Source: CAZUMH01 sp964621645
GTDB taxonomy: Bacteria > Zhuqueibacterota > QNDG01 > JAGLOF01
Reading direction: 5' to 3'
DNA length: 64,000 bases
NCBI GenBank assembly: GCA_964621645.1
Contig: CAZUMH010000004.1
Coordinates: 1 to 64,000, forward strand
The notes beneath the pieces were generated by a model, which saw nothing but the letters and a program-made list of their open reading frames with translations, was not told the DNA's origin and did not search any database. Positions 53,684 to 61,885 of the stretch are shown in pieces. A program made the translations under genes and the position numbers. Position 1 is the stretch's first letter. Every line of letters begins with the position of its first letter.

Positions 53684-54337
53684 ATGCACTTCCATGATTT
53701 TGATCTTGTTATACTGCAGCTCGGTCCACTGGAAACCAACTGCTACCTGATCGGTGATCCGACAACCAGCGGCTGCATCATCGTGGATCCGGCTGCTGAT
53801 GCCGGGTATATCCTTGACACGATCTCCCGGGAAGGCTGGACTCCGGAGAAGATCATCCTGACCCATGGACACTATGACCACATTGGGGCTCTGGCTGAGA
53901 TTGTGGAACGTACCGGCCTGCCGGCCTTGATTCATCCTGACGACAGAGAGATGCTTACCGATCCAGGCAAGAGCCTGGCGGCGCTCATGGATGTCCAGCA
54001 CTGCTTTACCGGAGAAATAATTCCCCTGCAGGACGGAGATGTAATCAGTCTGGGAGGCAAGGAACTTCGTGTTCTCCACACTCCCGGTCATACAAGAGGA
54101 TCCGTCTGTCTGCTCGCGAGAGACTTTCTCCTGTCGGGAGACACGCTCTTCTGCCGCAGTGTGGGACGCTCCGATCTGCCGGGCGGGAATTCCTGTCAGC
54201 TGGTCAATTCAATCAATTCCAAACTTATGGTGCTGGATGAAAACCTTGCGGTGTTCCCCGGTCACGGACCGGCCACCAGCATCGGTGAGGAGAAACGGGA
54301 GAATCCTTTCCTCAGTGGAACTGAATTCTACATTTGA
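53684..54337 (+). CDS. Metallo-beta-lactamase-fold hydrolase (glyoxalase II-like)
   Basis: The protein has 217 aa. LGPLETNCYLIGDP, THGHYDHIGAL (metal ligands), HTPGHTRGSVCLL and VFPGHGPATSIGEEKRENPF are the hallmarks of the short hydroxyacylglutathione-hydrolase-like group. The substrate is probably a thioester but is not proven. The ATG at 53684 follows AAAGGAA. Its 3' end overlaps xerD by 23 bp. Confidence 0.88.
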   Translation: MHFHDFDLVILQLGPLETNCYLIGDPTTSGCIIVDPAADAGYILDTISREGWTPEKIILTHGHYDHIGALAEIVERTGLPALIHPDDREMLTDPGKSLAALMDVQHCFTGEIIPLQDGDVISLGGKELRVLHTPGHTRGSVCLLARDFLLSGDTLFCRSVGRSDLPGGNSCQLVNSINSKLMVLDENLAVFPGHGPATSIGEEKRENPFLSGTEFYI

Positions 54338-55253
54338 GCAGTACCTCAACAGCTTTCTTAATTATCTGGCGCTGGAACGGGGGTTATCCTCCAATACCAG
54401 TGAGGCCTACCGGCATGACCTTACCCGCTACCTTCTCTTCCTTCAGTCACGGGGAGTAACCGGAATTGATGGGATGACTGCCCGGCACATAAGGGAGCTT
54501 CTCGCCGAGCTGGTTGATCTCAGTCTGAACGAGACAAGTCTGTCTCGCAACATAAGCTCAATACGATCTTTTCATAAATATCTTCTGGTTGAAAAAATTA
54601 TCGAGAAGGATCCGTCTGCAGAGATTGAACTCCCGCGCAGGAAAAAGAAACTGCCTGTCGTGCTGGAGATACATGAGGTGAAGGGGTTACTGGACCAGCC
54701 CGATCTGAGCCTGGCACAGGGTTTGCGGGACAGGGCCTTGCTGGAGCTTATGTATGCCACCGGTCTGCGGGTATCGGAAGCGGTTTTGCTGAAACGCTCA
54801 GATATCTGGTGGGATGAAAAACTGGTGCGAGTATTCGGAAAAGGATCAAAGGAGAGGATTGTCCCTGTGGGCGATACGGCTCTTTATTATCTGGATCGTT
54901 ATCTGCGGGATGCCCGTCCTCTTTTCGCCAAAAGAGGTAAAAGCGAGGACGTGATCATTCTGGGAAGGACCGGGAAGCCATTAACGAGAGTGGCGGTCTG
55001 GAAGATAATCAAGAAATACGCAGCGGAATGCGGAATCGACAAAAATATCAGCCCTCACACCATGCGTCACTCTTTTGCGACCCATTTGCTGGAAGGAGGC
55101 GCCAGCCTCCGTGCCGTTCAGGAGATGCTGGGTCACTCGGATATCTCCACAACCCAAATTTACACTCATCTGGACCGAACCTACCTCAGCGAGGTAATTC
55201 GTACCTTCCATCCGCGAGAACAGAAGGGATTTCTGCCAGAGGAGGAGCATTGA
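54315..55253 (+). CDS. xerD: Tyrosine recombinase XerD (or XerC)
   Basis: The protein has 312 aa. N-terminal SAM-like core-binding domain (FEQYLNSFLNYLALERGLSSNT), catalytic domain with Arg in ATGLRVSEAV, His-x-x-Arg in HTMRHSFATHLLEGG, LGHSDISTTQIYTH and the following Tyr nucleophile region. It resolves chromosome dimers at dif. XerC and XerD cannot be separated safely by eye. The GTG at 54315 is the best start and makes the gene overlap the hydrolase. No dif site was recognised in the window. Confidence 0.9.
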   Translation: MELNSTFEQYLNSFLNYLALERGLSSNTSEAYRHDLTRYLLFLQSRGVTGIDGMTARHIRELLAELVDLSLNETSLSRNISSIRSFHKYLLVEKIIEKDPSAEIELPRRKKKLPVVLEIHEVKGLLDQPDLSLAQGLRDRALLELMYATGLRVSEAVLLKRSDIWWDEKLVRVFGKGSKERIVPVGDTALYYLDRYLRDARPLFAKRGKSEDVIILGRTGKPLTRVAVWKIIKKYAAECGIDKNISPHTMRHSFATHLLEGGASLRAVQEMLGHSDISTTQIYTHLDRTYLSEVIRTFHPREQKGFLPEEEH

Positions 55254-57382
55254 TCCGAAAAAGCCTGATATATCCCCTGATGCTGCTTTTTTACGGTATC
55301 GCCGGAGCTCAGGAAGCGCCTTCCCGGATCGGTCCAGCCCTCAAAGAGATTCTCTTTCGCCATAATGAGGGCCTTGCACTCGAGCAGGAGAGCATCCCTT
55401 GCCTGCTAAAACAATCCTTGGGTTCTTTCAGCACCCGCGTGCTCTCCATCCGGCAGTTGAAACAGCTTTCAGAACAAGGGGGATTTTATTCGTTACGGCT
55501 GGCAGCCCGGGGTGGAGCCAGCCTGGATGTCAGTGCCGTTGAAACACGGGTCGATCAGGTGAGAGCGGGCGTGCTGGGACAGATCTACACCGGTGAGGGA
55601 GTGATCATCGGGATTATCGATTCAGGCATCGATTGGCATAACGATGATTTCCGGAATGAAAACGGCAACACCCGCATCATCACAATCTGGGATCAGACAG
55701 TGAATGACAGTCTGCGCTATCCATCCGGGTATTCCTACGGCAGTGAATTTTCCACAGAGGATATCCAGGCCGCTCTGGATGATCCAAACACGAATCCGGT
55801 GGGGGGCAGTGACATCTGGGGACACGGCACCCATGTCGCCGGTATCGCTGCCGGGAACGGCAGAGCCACTGGAAACGGACAGCCTTCCGGAACCTATGTG
55901 GGAGTCGCCCCGAAGGCTAAGCTGATTATCGTAAAGGGAGGCGACAGACAATTTTATCAGAATCGTATTCTGGATGGGGCCAGGTATATTTTCGCCAAAG
56001 CCGATGAGCTGGGAATGCCTGCCGTCGTGAATATATCGGTTGGATTGACTCACTTCGGTCCGCATGACGGCACGAGTGATCTGGAGCAATCATTGGACGA
56101 TCTGCTCTGGGATTCAGGACGAGCCGTGGTGGTGGCTGCCGGGAATGACGGGGATAAGGCCATTCACTTCCGCGGTGAAACATCGGTGGCCCAGGGGGTT
56201 AAAACGGAGATCGTCTTCGAAATCCCCGGAAACACTGCCGGAACAGAGGATTACCTCAGCTGGGATGTATGGGCTCCCGGCAGTGCTGTCCTGCCGCTTT
56301 CTGTGATTACACCAAACGGTATGACTCTTGGTCCCGTCCCCTCCGATTCAGCAGCCTTCTGGCTGACGGATGAGGGTTACGTCTATATAGACAATTCCTC
56401 CGGCGGACCGGAGGAGAACGACCAACGGGAAATCTGGCTCCGGATCGCCGACACCCGGATAAACGGCGGTCTTGATGATAATCTGGCGGCAGGCAGCTGG
56501 AAGCTTGTGTTCGGAGGGAGTTCCGGAGGCTGGTTCCACGGCTGGCTGTATGATTCCTCCCTCAACAGCCGTATTACCGACGGTGCTGAGTACTCGGTAC
56601 TGCTGCCTGAACCAGCCAACGCCCACTTCGTCCTGACGGCGGCTTCCTATATCAGCCGGAGTCAGTGGCCCAGCTTGTATGAAGATCCCTGGGGACCGGC
56701 CCAGTTGACGATCGGTGACATCTCTTCTTTCTCCAGTCCCGGCCCCACCCGGGACGGCCGCAGCAAGCCGGAGGTGGCCGCGCCGGGAGAGTACATCCTC
56801 TCATCGCTGGCCGGAACAGCCGCCTGGCCGGATCCGTATTTGGTAGCCTCAGACAGCTCCCACCGGGCCTGGAGCGGCACCAGCATGGCCGCCCCTCAGG
56901 TAACCGGAGCTGTTGCGCTGCTGTTTGAAATGAATCCGGAACTCATTAGTTCCCAGATAAAAAGTCTGCTCATTCAAACCTGCCGAAAGGATGAATTCAC
57001 CGGTCAGGATCTCTGGCATGCCTCCTGGGGATACGGAAAACTGGACGTTCTGGAACTCCTGCGCCAAACGGGTGTTCCCCAGGAACCGGAACAGAAAAAT
57101 CCCGTGAGCTATGAGCTTTCTCAGGCCTTTCCTAATCCTTTCAATAGTGCCTGCAGGATTGAATACACTGTTCCACGACGGGGATCGGTTACCATCCGGG
57201 TTCTGGATGTGCGGGGGAGGGAAGTGGCTGTTCTGATGCATCAGATTAAGGAGAACGGTCACTATTTTATCAGCTGGGACGGCCGGGACGCACTTGGAAG
57301 GGATTCGGGCAGCGGCATCTATTTTATCACCCTAAACACCGACACTATCTGCCTTTCCCGTAAAGTGGCATTGATTCGCTGA
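55250..57382 (+). CDS. Second subtilisin-like (S8) secreted protease with FlgD-like/T9SS-type C-terminal domain
   Basis: The protein has 710 aa. A signal peptide (1-22, ending AGAQE) is followed by a short pro-region, then the S8 domain: Asp124 in GIIDSGIDW, His192 in WGHGTHVAG, Asn in VVAAGNDGD, Ser545 in SGTSMAAPQ. The Asp-His to Ser spacing is long because of a jelly-roll-like insert (about 320-470), as in lantibiotic-type or PatA-like subtilases. The C-terminal domain begins near 622 (SQAFPNPFNSAC). The TTG start has GGAGGAG 4 nt upstream and overlaps the xerD stop by 4 bp. It shares the domain plan, but not close sequence identity, with the protease at 5984. Confidence 0.9.
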   Translation: MIRKSLIYPLMLLFYGIAGAQEAPSRIGPALKEILFRHNEGLALEQESIPCLLKQSLGSFSTRVLSIRQLKQLSEQGGFYSLRLAARGGASLDVSAVETRVDQVRAGVLGQIYTGEGVIIGIIDSGIDWHNDDFRNENGNTRIITIWDQTVNDSLRYPSGYSYGSEFSTEDIQAALDDPNTNPVGGSDIWGHGTHVAGIAAGNGRATGNGQPSGTYVGVAPKAKLIIVKGGDRQFYQNRILDGARYIFAKADELGMPAVVNISVGLTHFGPHDGTSDLEQSLDDLLWDSGRAVVVAAGNDGDKAIHFRGETSVAQGVKTEIVFEIPGNTAGTEDYLSWDVWAPGSAVLPLSVITPNGMTLGPVPSDSAAFWLTDEGYVYIDNSSGGPEENDQREIWLRIADTRINGGLDDNLAAGSWKLVFGGSSGGWFHGWLYDSSLNSRITDGAEYSVLLPEPANAHFVLTAASYISRSQWPSLYEDPWGPAQLTIGDISSFSSPGPTRDGRSKPEVAAPGEYILSSLAGTAAWPDPYLVASDSSHRAWSGTSMAAPQVTGAVALLFEMNPELISSQIKSLLIQTCRKDEFTGQDLWHASWGYGKLDVLELLRQTGVPQEPEQKNPVSYELSQAFPNPFNSACRIEYTVPRRGSVTIRVLDVRGREVAVLMHQIKENGHYFISWDGRDALGRDSGSGIYFITLNTDTICLSRKVALIR

Positions 57383-57523
57383 ATTTACTGCTGTAACCAC
57401 ATGTTTCTGCTCGCAATTTATCCGATATTTTTATATATTATCGTTTAAAACAGCCCTGGGTCCGGAGCGTGTACCGTATCTCCCGGGGCGATTCCACCCA
57501 TATTATTAAAGAGGGAGGATGTA

Positions 57524-58978
57524 CTGCTTAGGAGCATCAAGCAACTGACGAAACACTCCGCGGTTTACGGACTGGGTAACATCGCCACCCGCTTTATCAG
57601 TTTTATATTATTACCCCTCTATACCCGGTATCTGGACCCGGGGCTTATGGGACGTGCCGCCCTGCTTTTCGCCTCTCTGGGATTCATGAATGTTCTTTTT
57701 TCCTATGGGATGGATGTGGCGTTTCTTCGCTACTTTATCCTTGAGGAGACAAGGGAAGGCAGGGCACGCTATTTCAGCACAGCTTTCCTTACCATACTCT
57801 CCACCGGACTCGGTTTTTCGGCCCTCATCTTCTTTTCTCCAGCGTTGGTCTCCCGTATCATCTTCAGGACCCCGGAGTATTTTGGCCTTGTCCGACTTGC
57901 CTCTGGCATTCTGCTGGCAGACGCACTGTGTTTGCTGCCGTTTCTGGTTTTACGGGCAGAGCAGCGGCCAGTCCGCTTTGCAGGATTGAAATTTCTCAAC
58001 GTGTTAGCCAACCTGGGAATGAGCATCTACCTGGTAGCGATCCAGGGAAAGGGATTGACAGGGGTATTTACTGCAAATTTATCGGCGTCGTTCTTTACCT
58101 TGCTGACCGTGCTTCCGTTAATCCTCTCCTGGCTGCGCCCGATTTTCAACCGAAGCACCCTGGGCAATCTCCTGCGTTTTGGATTACCCTACATCCCCTC
58201 TCTCTTTTCTGTGCTGATCATGGATCAGATCAGCCGTTTCTTTATCGATCGAATGATTAATGAGGAAGCCACCGGCGTTTTCAGCGCCAATTACAAACTG
58301 GGAATGTTTATGGCTCTGGTGACCGCCGCGTTCCGTTTCGCCTGGCATCCCTTCTTCCTGTCCACGTTAAAAGAGGAGGGCGCCCCTCGCATTTTTGCAC
58401 GCATTCTCACCTACTTTATCGCTGTGACCGGAACACTTTTCCTGGTAATATCTTTCTACATCAATGAGATCGTCCATATTTCAGTGAAAGGAGTGACTCT
58501 TCTTGATCCGCGATATTATTCCGGACTGCCCATTGTCCCTGTCGTGATGCTGGCTTACATCGGTTACGGTGTCTATGTCAATTTTATCATCGGCGTCTAT
58601 CTGAAGAAGAAGACCCAGTTCCTTCCCCTGGTTACGGGCGCGGGGGCTCTGGTAAGCCTGGCCGCCAATTATTTTCTCATTCCATCTCTGGGGATCATGG
58701 GCGCGGCCTGGGCTACCGTGCTGGCCTACACCACGATGGCCGTTGTTCTCTTTTTATACAGCCGCAGGCTCTATGACATCCCCTATGAATGGGGACGCGT
58801 TGTGAAGCTTGTAATTATTTTTACGGGACTGTTTTTGCTGGGGACCGGGGTTTTTCATCCGGTGTCGCCGCTGGTGCGGCTTCTCATCATTTTTTCTCTG
58901 CCCCTGTTCCTGCTGCTGTCGAAATTCTTTTCTGAGGACGAAAAAGCGGTACTGTCACGAATGTGCAGAAGGCGATGA
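57524..58978 (+). CDS. Polysaccharide/oligosaccharide flippase (MOP superfamily), probable CTG start
   Basis: The protein has 484 aa and 12-14 membrane helices. The usual N-terminus of these flippases (SIKQLTKHSAVYGLGNIATR, then FISFILLPLYTRYLDPG) is encoded upstream of the first in-frame ATG (57647) but has no ATG, GTG or TTG. A CTG at 57524 lies 5 nt after GGGAGG, so I take it as the start; a small sequence error that separates an out-of-frame ATG at 57519 from this frame is the alternative. The family moves lipid-linked sugars across the inner membrane. The substrate is unknown. Confidence 0.82.
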   Translation: MLRSIKQLTKHSAVYGLGNIATRFISFILLPLYTRYLDPGLMGRAALLFASLGFMNVLFSYGMDVAFLRYFILEETREGRARYFSTAFLTILSTGLGFSALIFFSPALVSRIIFRTPEYFGLVRLASGILLADALCLLPFLVLRAEQRPVRFAGLKFLNVLANLGMSIYLVAIQGKGLTGVFTANLSASFFTLLTVLPLILSWLRPIFNRSTLGNLLRFGLPYIPSLFSVLIMDQISRFFIDRMINEEATGVFSANYKLGMFMALVTAAFRFAWHPFFLSTLKEEGAPRIFARILTYFIAVTGTLFLVISFYINEIVHISVKGVTLLDPRYYSGLPIVPVVMLAYIGYGVYVNFIIGVYLKKKTQFLPLVTGAGALVSLAANYFLIPSLGIMGAAWATVLAYTTMAVVLFLYSRRLYDIPYEWGRVVKLVIIFTGLFLLGTGVFHPVSPLVRLLIIFSLPLFLLLSKFFSEDEKAVLSRMCRRR

Positions 58979-59029
58979 ACTGTTGATCGACAATTGACAG
59001 GAAGAATCCCTTCTGAGAGAGGATACTCT

Positions 59030-59257
59030 GTGGAGCATTCTTTTATTATCACGGATGAGTACATTGAACTGATAAAGCTGCTCAAAGCCTCTGGGAGGGC
59101 CCAGAGCGGCGCCGATGCCAAAGCAATGGTAACCGAAGGGACGATTCGGGTTGACGGGGAGGTCGAGACCCGCAAACGGCGTAAAGTTCGGGCCGGAAGC
59201 AGAGTAGAGGGGGGGGACTGGAGCATCGTTGTCCTTTCTTCACCAGAGAAACAATAG
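59030..59257 (+). CDS. YbcJ-like S4-domain RNA-binding protein
   Basis: About 75 aa. A single S4 domain: EYIELIKLLKASGRAQSGADAKAMVTEGTIRVDGEVETRKRRKV. These tiny proteins bind structured RNA. The GTG at 59030 with GAGAGAGGA upstream gives the family's usual length. A longer frame from 58994 has no start signal. Confidence 0.85.
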   Translation: MEHSFIITDEYIELIKLLKASGRAQSGADAKAMVTEGTIRVDGEVETRKRRKVRAGSRVEGGDWSIVVLSSPEKQ

Positions 59258-59290
59258 CATCCTTATTAAATATAGAATAAGGGGAATTCC

Positions 59291-60709
59291 ATGACATATG
59301 TAGTCACCATCGTCCTTTATCTGGCTGTACTGCTTCTGGTGGGAGTGCTGATGTCCCGGCGTATACGCAGCAAAGAGGATTTTTTAATAGCCGGCCGCAG
59401 TCTCACCGCTCCGATCCTCGTCGGCACGCTCCTGGCGACCTGGATCGGGTCAGGTGATATTTTTAGTGTGGCCGATCTCAGTTATCATCATGGATACACC
59501 TCACTCATCGGCAGTGCCGGCGGCTGGTGCGCTTTTGTCATCGTCTATTTTATCGCCGCCCGGGTGCGCCGTTTCGGTCAGTTTACCGTACCGGATATTC
59601 TGGAGGCACGCTATAATAAATATGCCAGGCTGTTGGCGACGATTACGACGATTATAGCGTACATCACCATTGTCAGTTACCAACTCCGCGGAGGCGGGTG
59701 GGTAATAAACATCATCTCCCAGGGCGCCATCCCGGAACAGACAGGAATGATCTTTATGACAGGATTCATCATCCTATATACATTAACAGCGGGGATGCTT
59801 TCGGTGGCCTATCTGGATATAATAAACGGTATTGTCATCATAACCGGGGTGTTTCTGGCTCTGCCATTTCTCATTTCCGCCGGCGGGGGTCTGGAAACGA
59901 TTTCACAGAATGTTACTCCCAGAGCTCATCCTATTCTGGGGAACATGTCTTTAGTGAGGGCCATGGGGTACTTTGTCCCCACGTTTCTTCTCGGATTGGC
60001 AAACGCTAATATGTATCAGCGATTTTTCAGTGCCAAGAACGAACGGGAGGCGCGTAAGTCGGTGGCGCTTTTTCTCATCGGGGCGGTACTTTTAGGAATC
60101 GCTATTCAGAGTCTTGCTGTCATCGGCAGTTCCCTATTCAAAAATCTGTCAATCGCTCAATCCGGGAAAATTATCCTTTACGTGGCTCATGACGGACTGC
60201 CGGTGGTTATCGGGTGCGTTTTGATGGCCGCCATTGTCGCTATTATTATTTCCACGGCGAACAGTTTCCTCTTGGTGCCGGCCACCAACGTAATGCGTGA
60301 TATTGTGCAGCGATTCATCAAACCGGATATCAATGATAAACAGGTAGTGCTGGGTTCCCGGATCACCCTGGTCATTCTGGGGATATGCTCCTATTTTCTT
60401 ATCGGCTTTTTCCCGCGGGTACTCCAGGCGGCCTATGCTGCCTACACCGTATACGGGGCAGGATTGACACCGGCTCTTCTGGCGACCTTTTTCTGGAAGA
60501 GAGCCACTGCTAAAGCGGGAGTAATTTCTATCCTCTCCGGGATGATTATCACCATCGGCTGGGAAATCGTTTCCCGTATTCTGGGTTATCTGCCTCTGGG
60601 ACTGCCGGCGGTATATCCCGCCCTGGCAAGTTCGGTGCTGCTTTTAGTGCTGGTGAGTCTGTTTGATAAAAAGCCGCCGGAATCGCTCTGGAAACCTTTT
60701 GTTAAATAG
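59291..60709 (+). CDS. Sodium:solute symporter family transporter
   Basis: The protein has 472 aa and about 13 membrane helices. SKEDFLIAGRSLTAPILVGTLLATWIGSGDIF is the SSS signature near residue 35. The substrate (amino acid, sugar, carboxylate or other) is not readable. It is convergent with the amino-acid racemase at 60805. The start at 59291 follows AAGGGGAA. Confidence 0.9.
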   Translation: MTYVVTIVLYLAVLLLVGVLMSRRIRSKEDFLIAGRSLTAPILVGTLLATWIGSGDIFSVADLSYHHGYTSLIGSAGGWCAFVIVYFIAARVRRFGQFTVPDILEARYNKYARLLATITTIIAYITIVSYQLRGGGWVINIISQGAIPEQTGMIFMTGFIILYTLTAGMLSVAYLDIINGIVIITGVFLALPFLISAGGGLETISQNVTPRAHPILGNMSLVRAMGYFVPTFLLGLANANMYQRFFSAKNEREARKSVALFLIGAVLLGIAIQSLAVIGSSLFKNLSIAQSGKIILYVAHDGLPVVIGCVLMAAIVAIIISTANSFLLVPATNVMRDIVQRFIKPDINDKQVVLGSRITLVILGICSYFLIGFFPRVLQAAYAAYTVYGAGLTPALLATFFWKRATAKAGVISILSGMIITIGWEIVSRILGYLPLGLPAVYPALASSVLLLVLVSLFDKKPPESLWKPFVK

Positions 60710-60804
60710 CAGGATCACCCGGGCACGGTGACCATCCCGGTTCCAGAAACGATAAAAGGTCCGTCTCCCGGATCCGTAGAACTTATTGTTCAACAGGGGA
60801 AAAG

Positions 60805-61497
60805 CTAATCCGAGAGAGCATAATCCAACGCGGCCTCGGCGTGCAGTTCCGCCGTATCAAAAAGTGGCGTGTCACAATCCTCTTGTTTGATTAAGAGCGG
60901 AATTTCGGTGCAGCCCATTACGATGCCTTCGGCTCCCTGCCGGGTCAGATCCCCAATGATATCCAGATAGCCTTCCCGGCTCGTTTCCTTGATGATTCCT
61001 TTTCCCAATTCGGTAAAGATAACTTCGTTGACGAATTCCTGCTGCGAGGTGTTTGGAGTAATACCATGTATACCAAAGGAATTGAGGCCGTCCCGGTAGA
61101 ACGGTTCGCTCATGGTAAATTTCGTACCCAGCAATCCCACAGACGTCAATCCCCGCTTTCGGATTGCCTCGGCAGTAGTTTCTATAATGCTGACTATCGG
61201 TATGGGAGAAGCCTTACGGAGCTCATCAAGTATTATGTGTATAGTATTGGTGGCAATGATAACGAAGTCGGCACCCGAAGCCGCCAGGGCTTTTATCGTT
61301 TTCGTGAGCAAATCGGCGATTTTTTCCCACTTACCCGCATTCATCAGATCCAGGATGGGCTGAAACGAAACAGAATATATGACTATGGGAGGAAAACCGT
61401 AATCACCTTTGCGATTTTCGTATTCCCTGATGATGGTGGTATAATAGGCGGTTGTCGACTCCGGGGTCATGCCTCCCAGAATACCGATTGTTTTCAT
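60805..61497 (-). CDS. Aspartate/glutamate racemase-family protein (Thr/Cys type)
   Basis: 230 aa. Two-domain racemase fold: MKTIGILGGMTPESTTAYY, IIATNTIHI and MGCTEIPLLI. The first catalytic cysteine of Asp/Glu racemases is Thr83 here, and the second is Cys196. The same Thr83/Cys pairing is known for the E. coli YgeA-type broad or L-specific racemase (recalled, not checked), so the enzyme may be active with altered stereochemistry. The promoter region is shared with the tRNA gene in divergent orientation. The ATG has GAAGGGAAGA upstream. Confidence 0.88.
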   Translation of the reverse strand: MKTIGILGGMTPESTTAYYTTIIREYENRKGDYGFPPIVIYSVSFQPILDLMNAGKWEKIADLLTKTIKALAASGADFVIIATNTIHIILDELRKASPIPIVSIIETTAEAIRKRGLTSVGLLGTKFTMSEPFYRDGLNSFGIHGITPNTSQQEFVNEVIFTELGKGIIKETSREGYLDIIGDLTRQGAEGIVMGCTEIPLLIKQEDCDTPLFDTAELHAEAALDYALSD

Positions 61498-61532
61498 GGC
61501 CGTCTTCCCTTCTTTTTATCTTTTTTTTATAC

Positions 61533-61561
61533 TTGACTTTAGGCCCAAATTTTAGTAACAT
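61533..61561 (+). promoter_or_regulatory. Promoter of the tRNA-Arg gene
   Basis: TTGACT, 17 bp, TAACAT, ending 16 bp before the mature tRNA 5' end. Confidence 0.6.
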
Positions 61562-61577
61562 TGTCCGCATAAATTTT

Positions 61578-61651
61578 GCGCCCGTAGCTCAATTGGATAG
61601 AGCGTTGGATTCCGGTTCCAAAGGCTGGGGGTTCGATTCCCTTCGGGCGTA
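61578..61651 (+). tRNA. tRNA-Arg (anticodon CCG)
   Basis: The cloverleaf folds by eye: acceptor GCGCCCG/CGGGCGU, D stem GCTC/GAGC, anticodon stem TTGGA/TCCAA with loop TTCCGGT (anticodon CCG at 61612-61614), variable AGGCT, T arm with loop TTCGATT and discriminator A. The first pair is G:U. CCA is not encoded. Confidence 0.92.
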
Positions 61652-61653
61652 CT

Positions 61654-61685
61654 CAAGAGCCGAAGATTTAAATCTTCGGCTCTTG
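61654..61685. repeat. Perfect 32-bp palindrome directly after the tRNA
   Basis: CAAGAGCCGAAGATTT is followed at once by its exact reverse complement, with no spacer, 2 nt after the tRNA. As RNA it would form a stem of up to 14 bp. No U tract follows, so a factor-independent terminator is not typical. It could also be a processing signal or a protein-binding site. Confidence 0.8.
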
Positions 61686-61809
61686 ATATTTGTAATCGAT
61701 ATGAACCAAATCAATGCAATGTACGTATACAGGGAATCAGGTGCAAGCTGCAACTTCCACAGTTGAATATTTTGTGTGGACGATATTCCATTTTTCCACT
61801 ACTTTCAGC

Positions 61810-61838
61810 TTGTCTTCCTGAACAATAGTTCATATATT
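61810..61838 (+). promoter_or_regulatory. Promoter of the putative selenoprotein gene
   Basis: TTGTCT, 17 bp, TATATT, about 48 nt before the ATG at 61886. Confidence 0.6.
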
Positions 61839-61885
61839 ACACGTCAAGCAATTTCCCTTTAACCCGAACAAGAAAGGAGAAGAGA

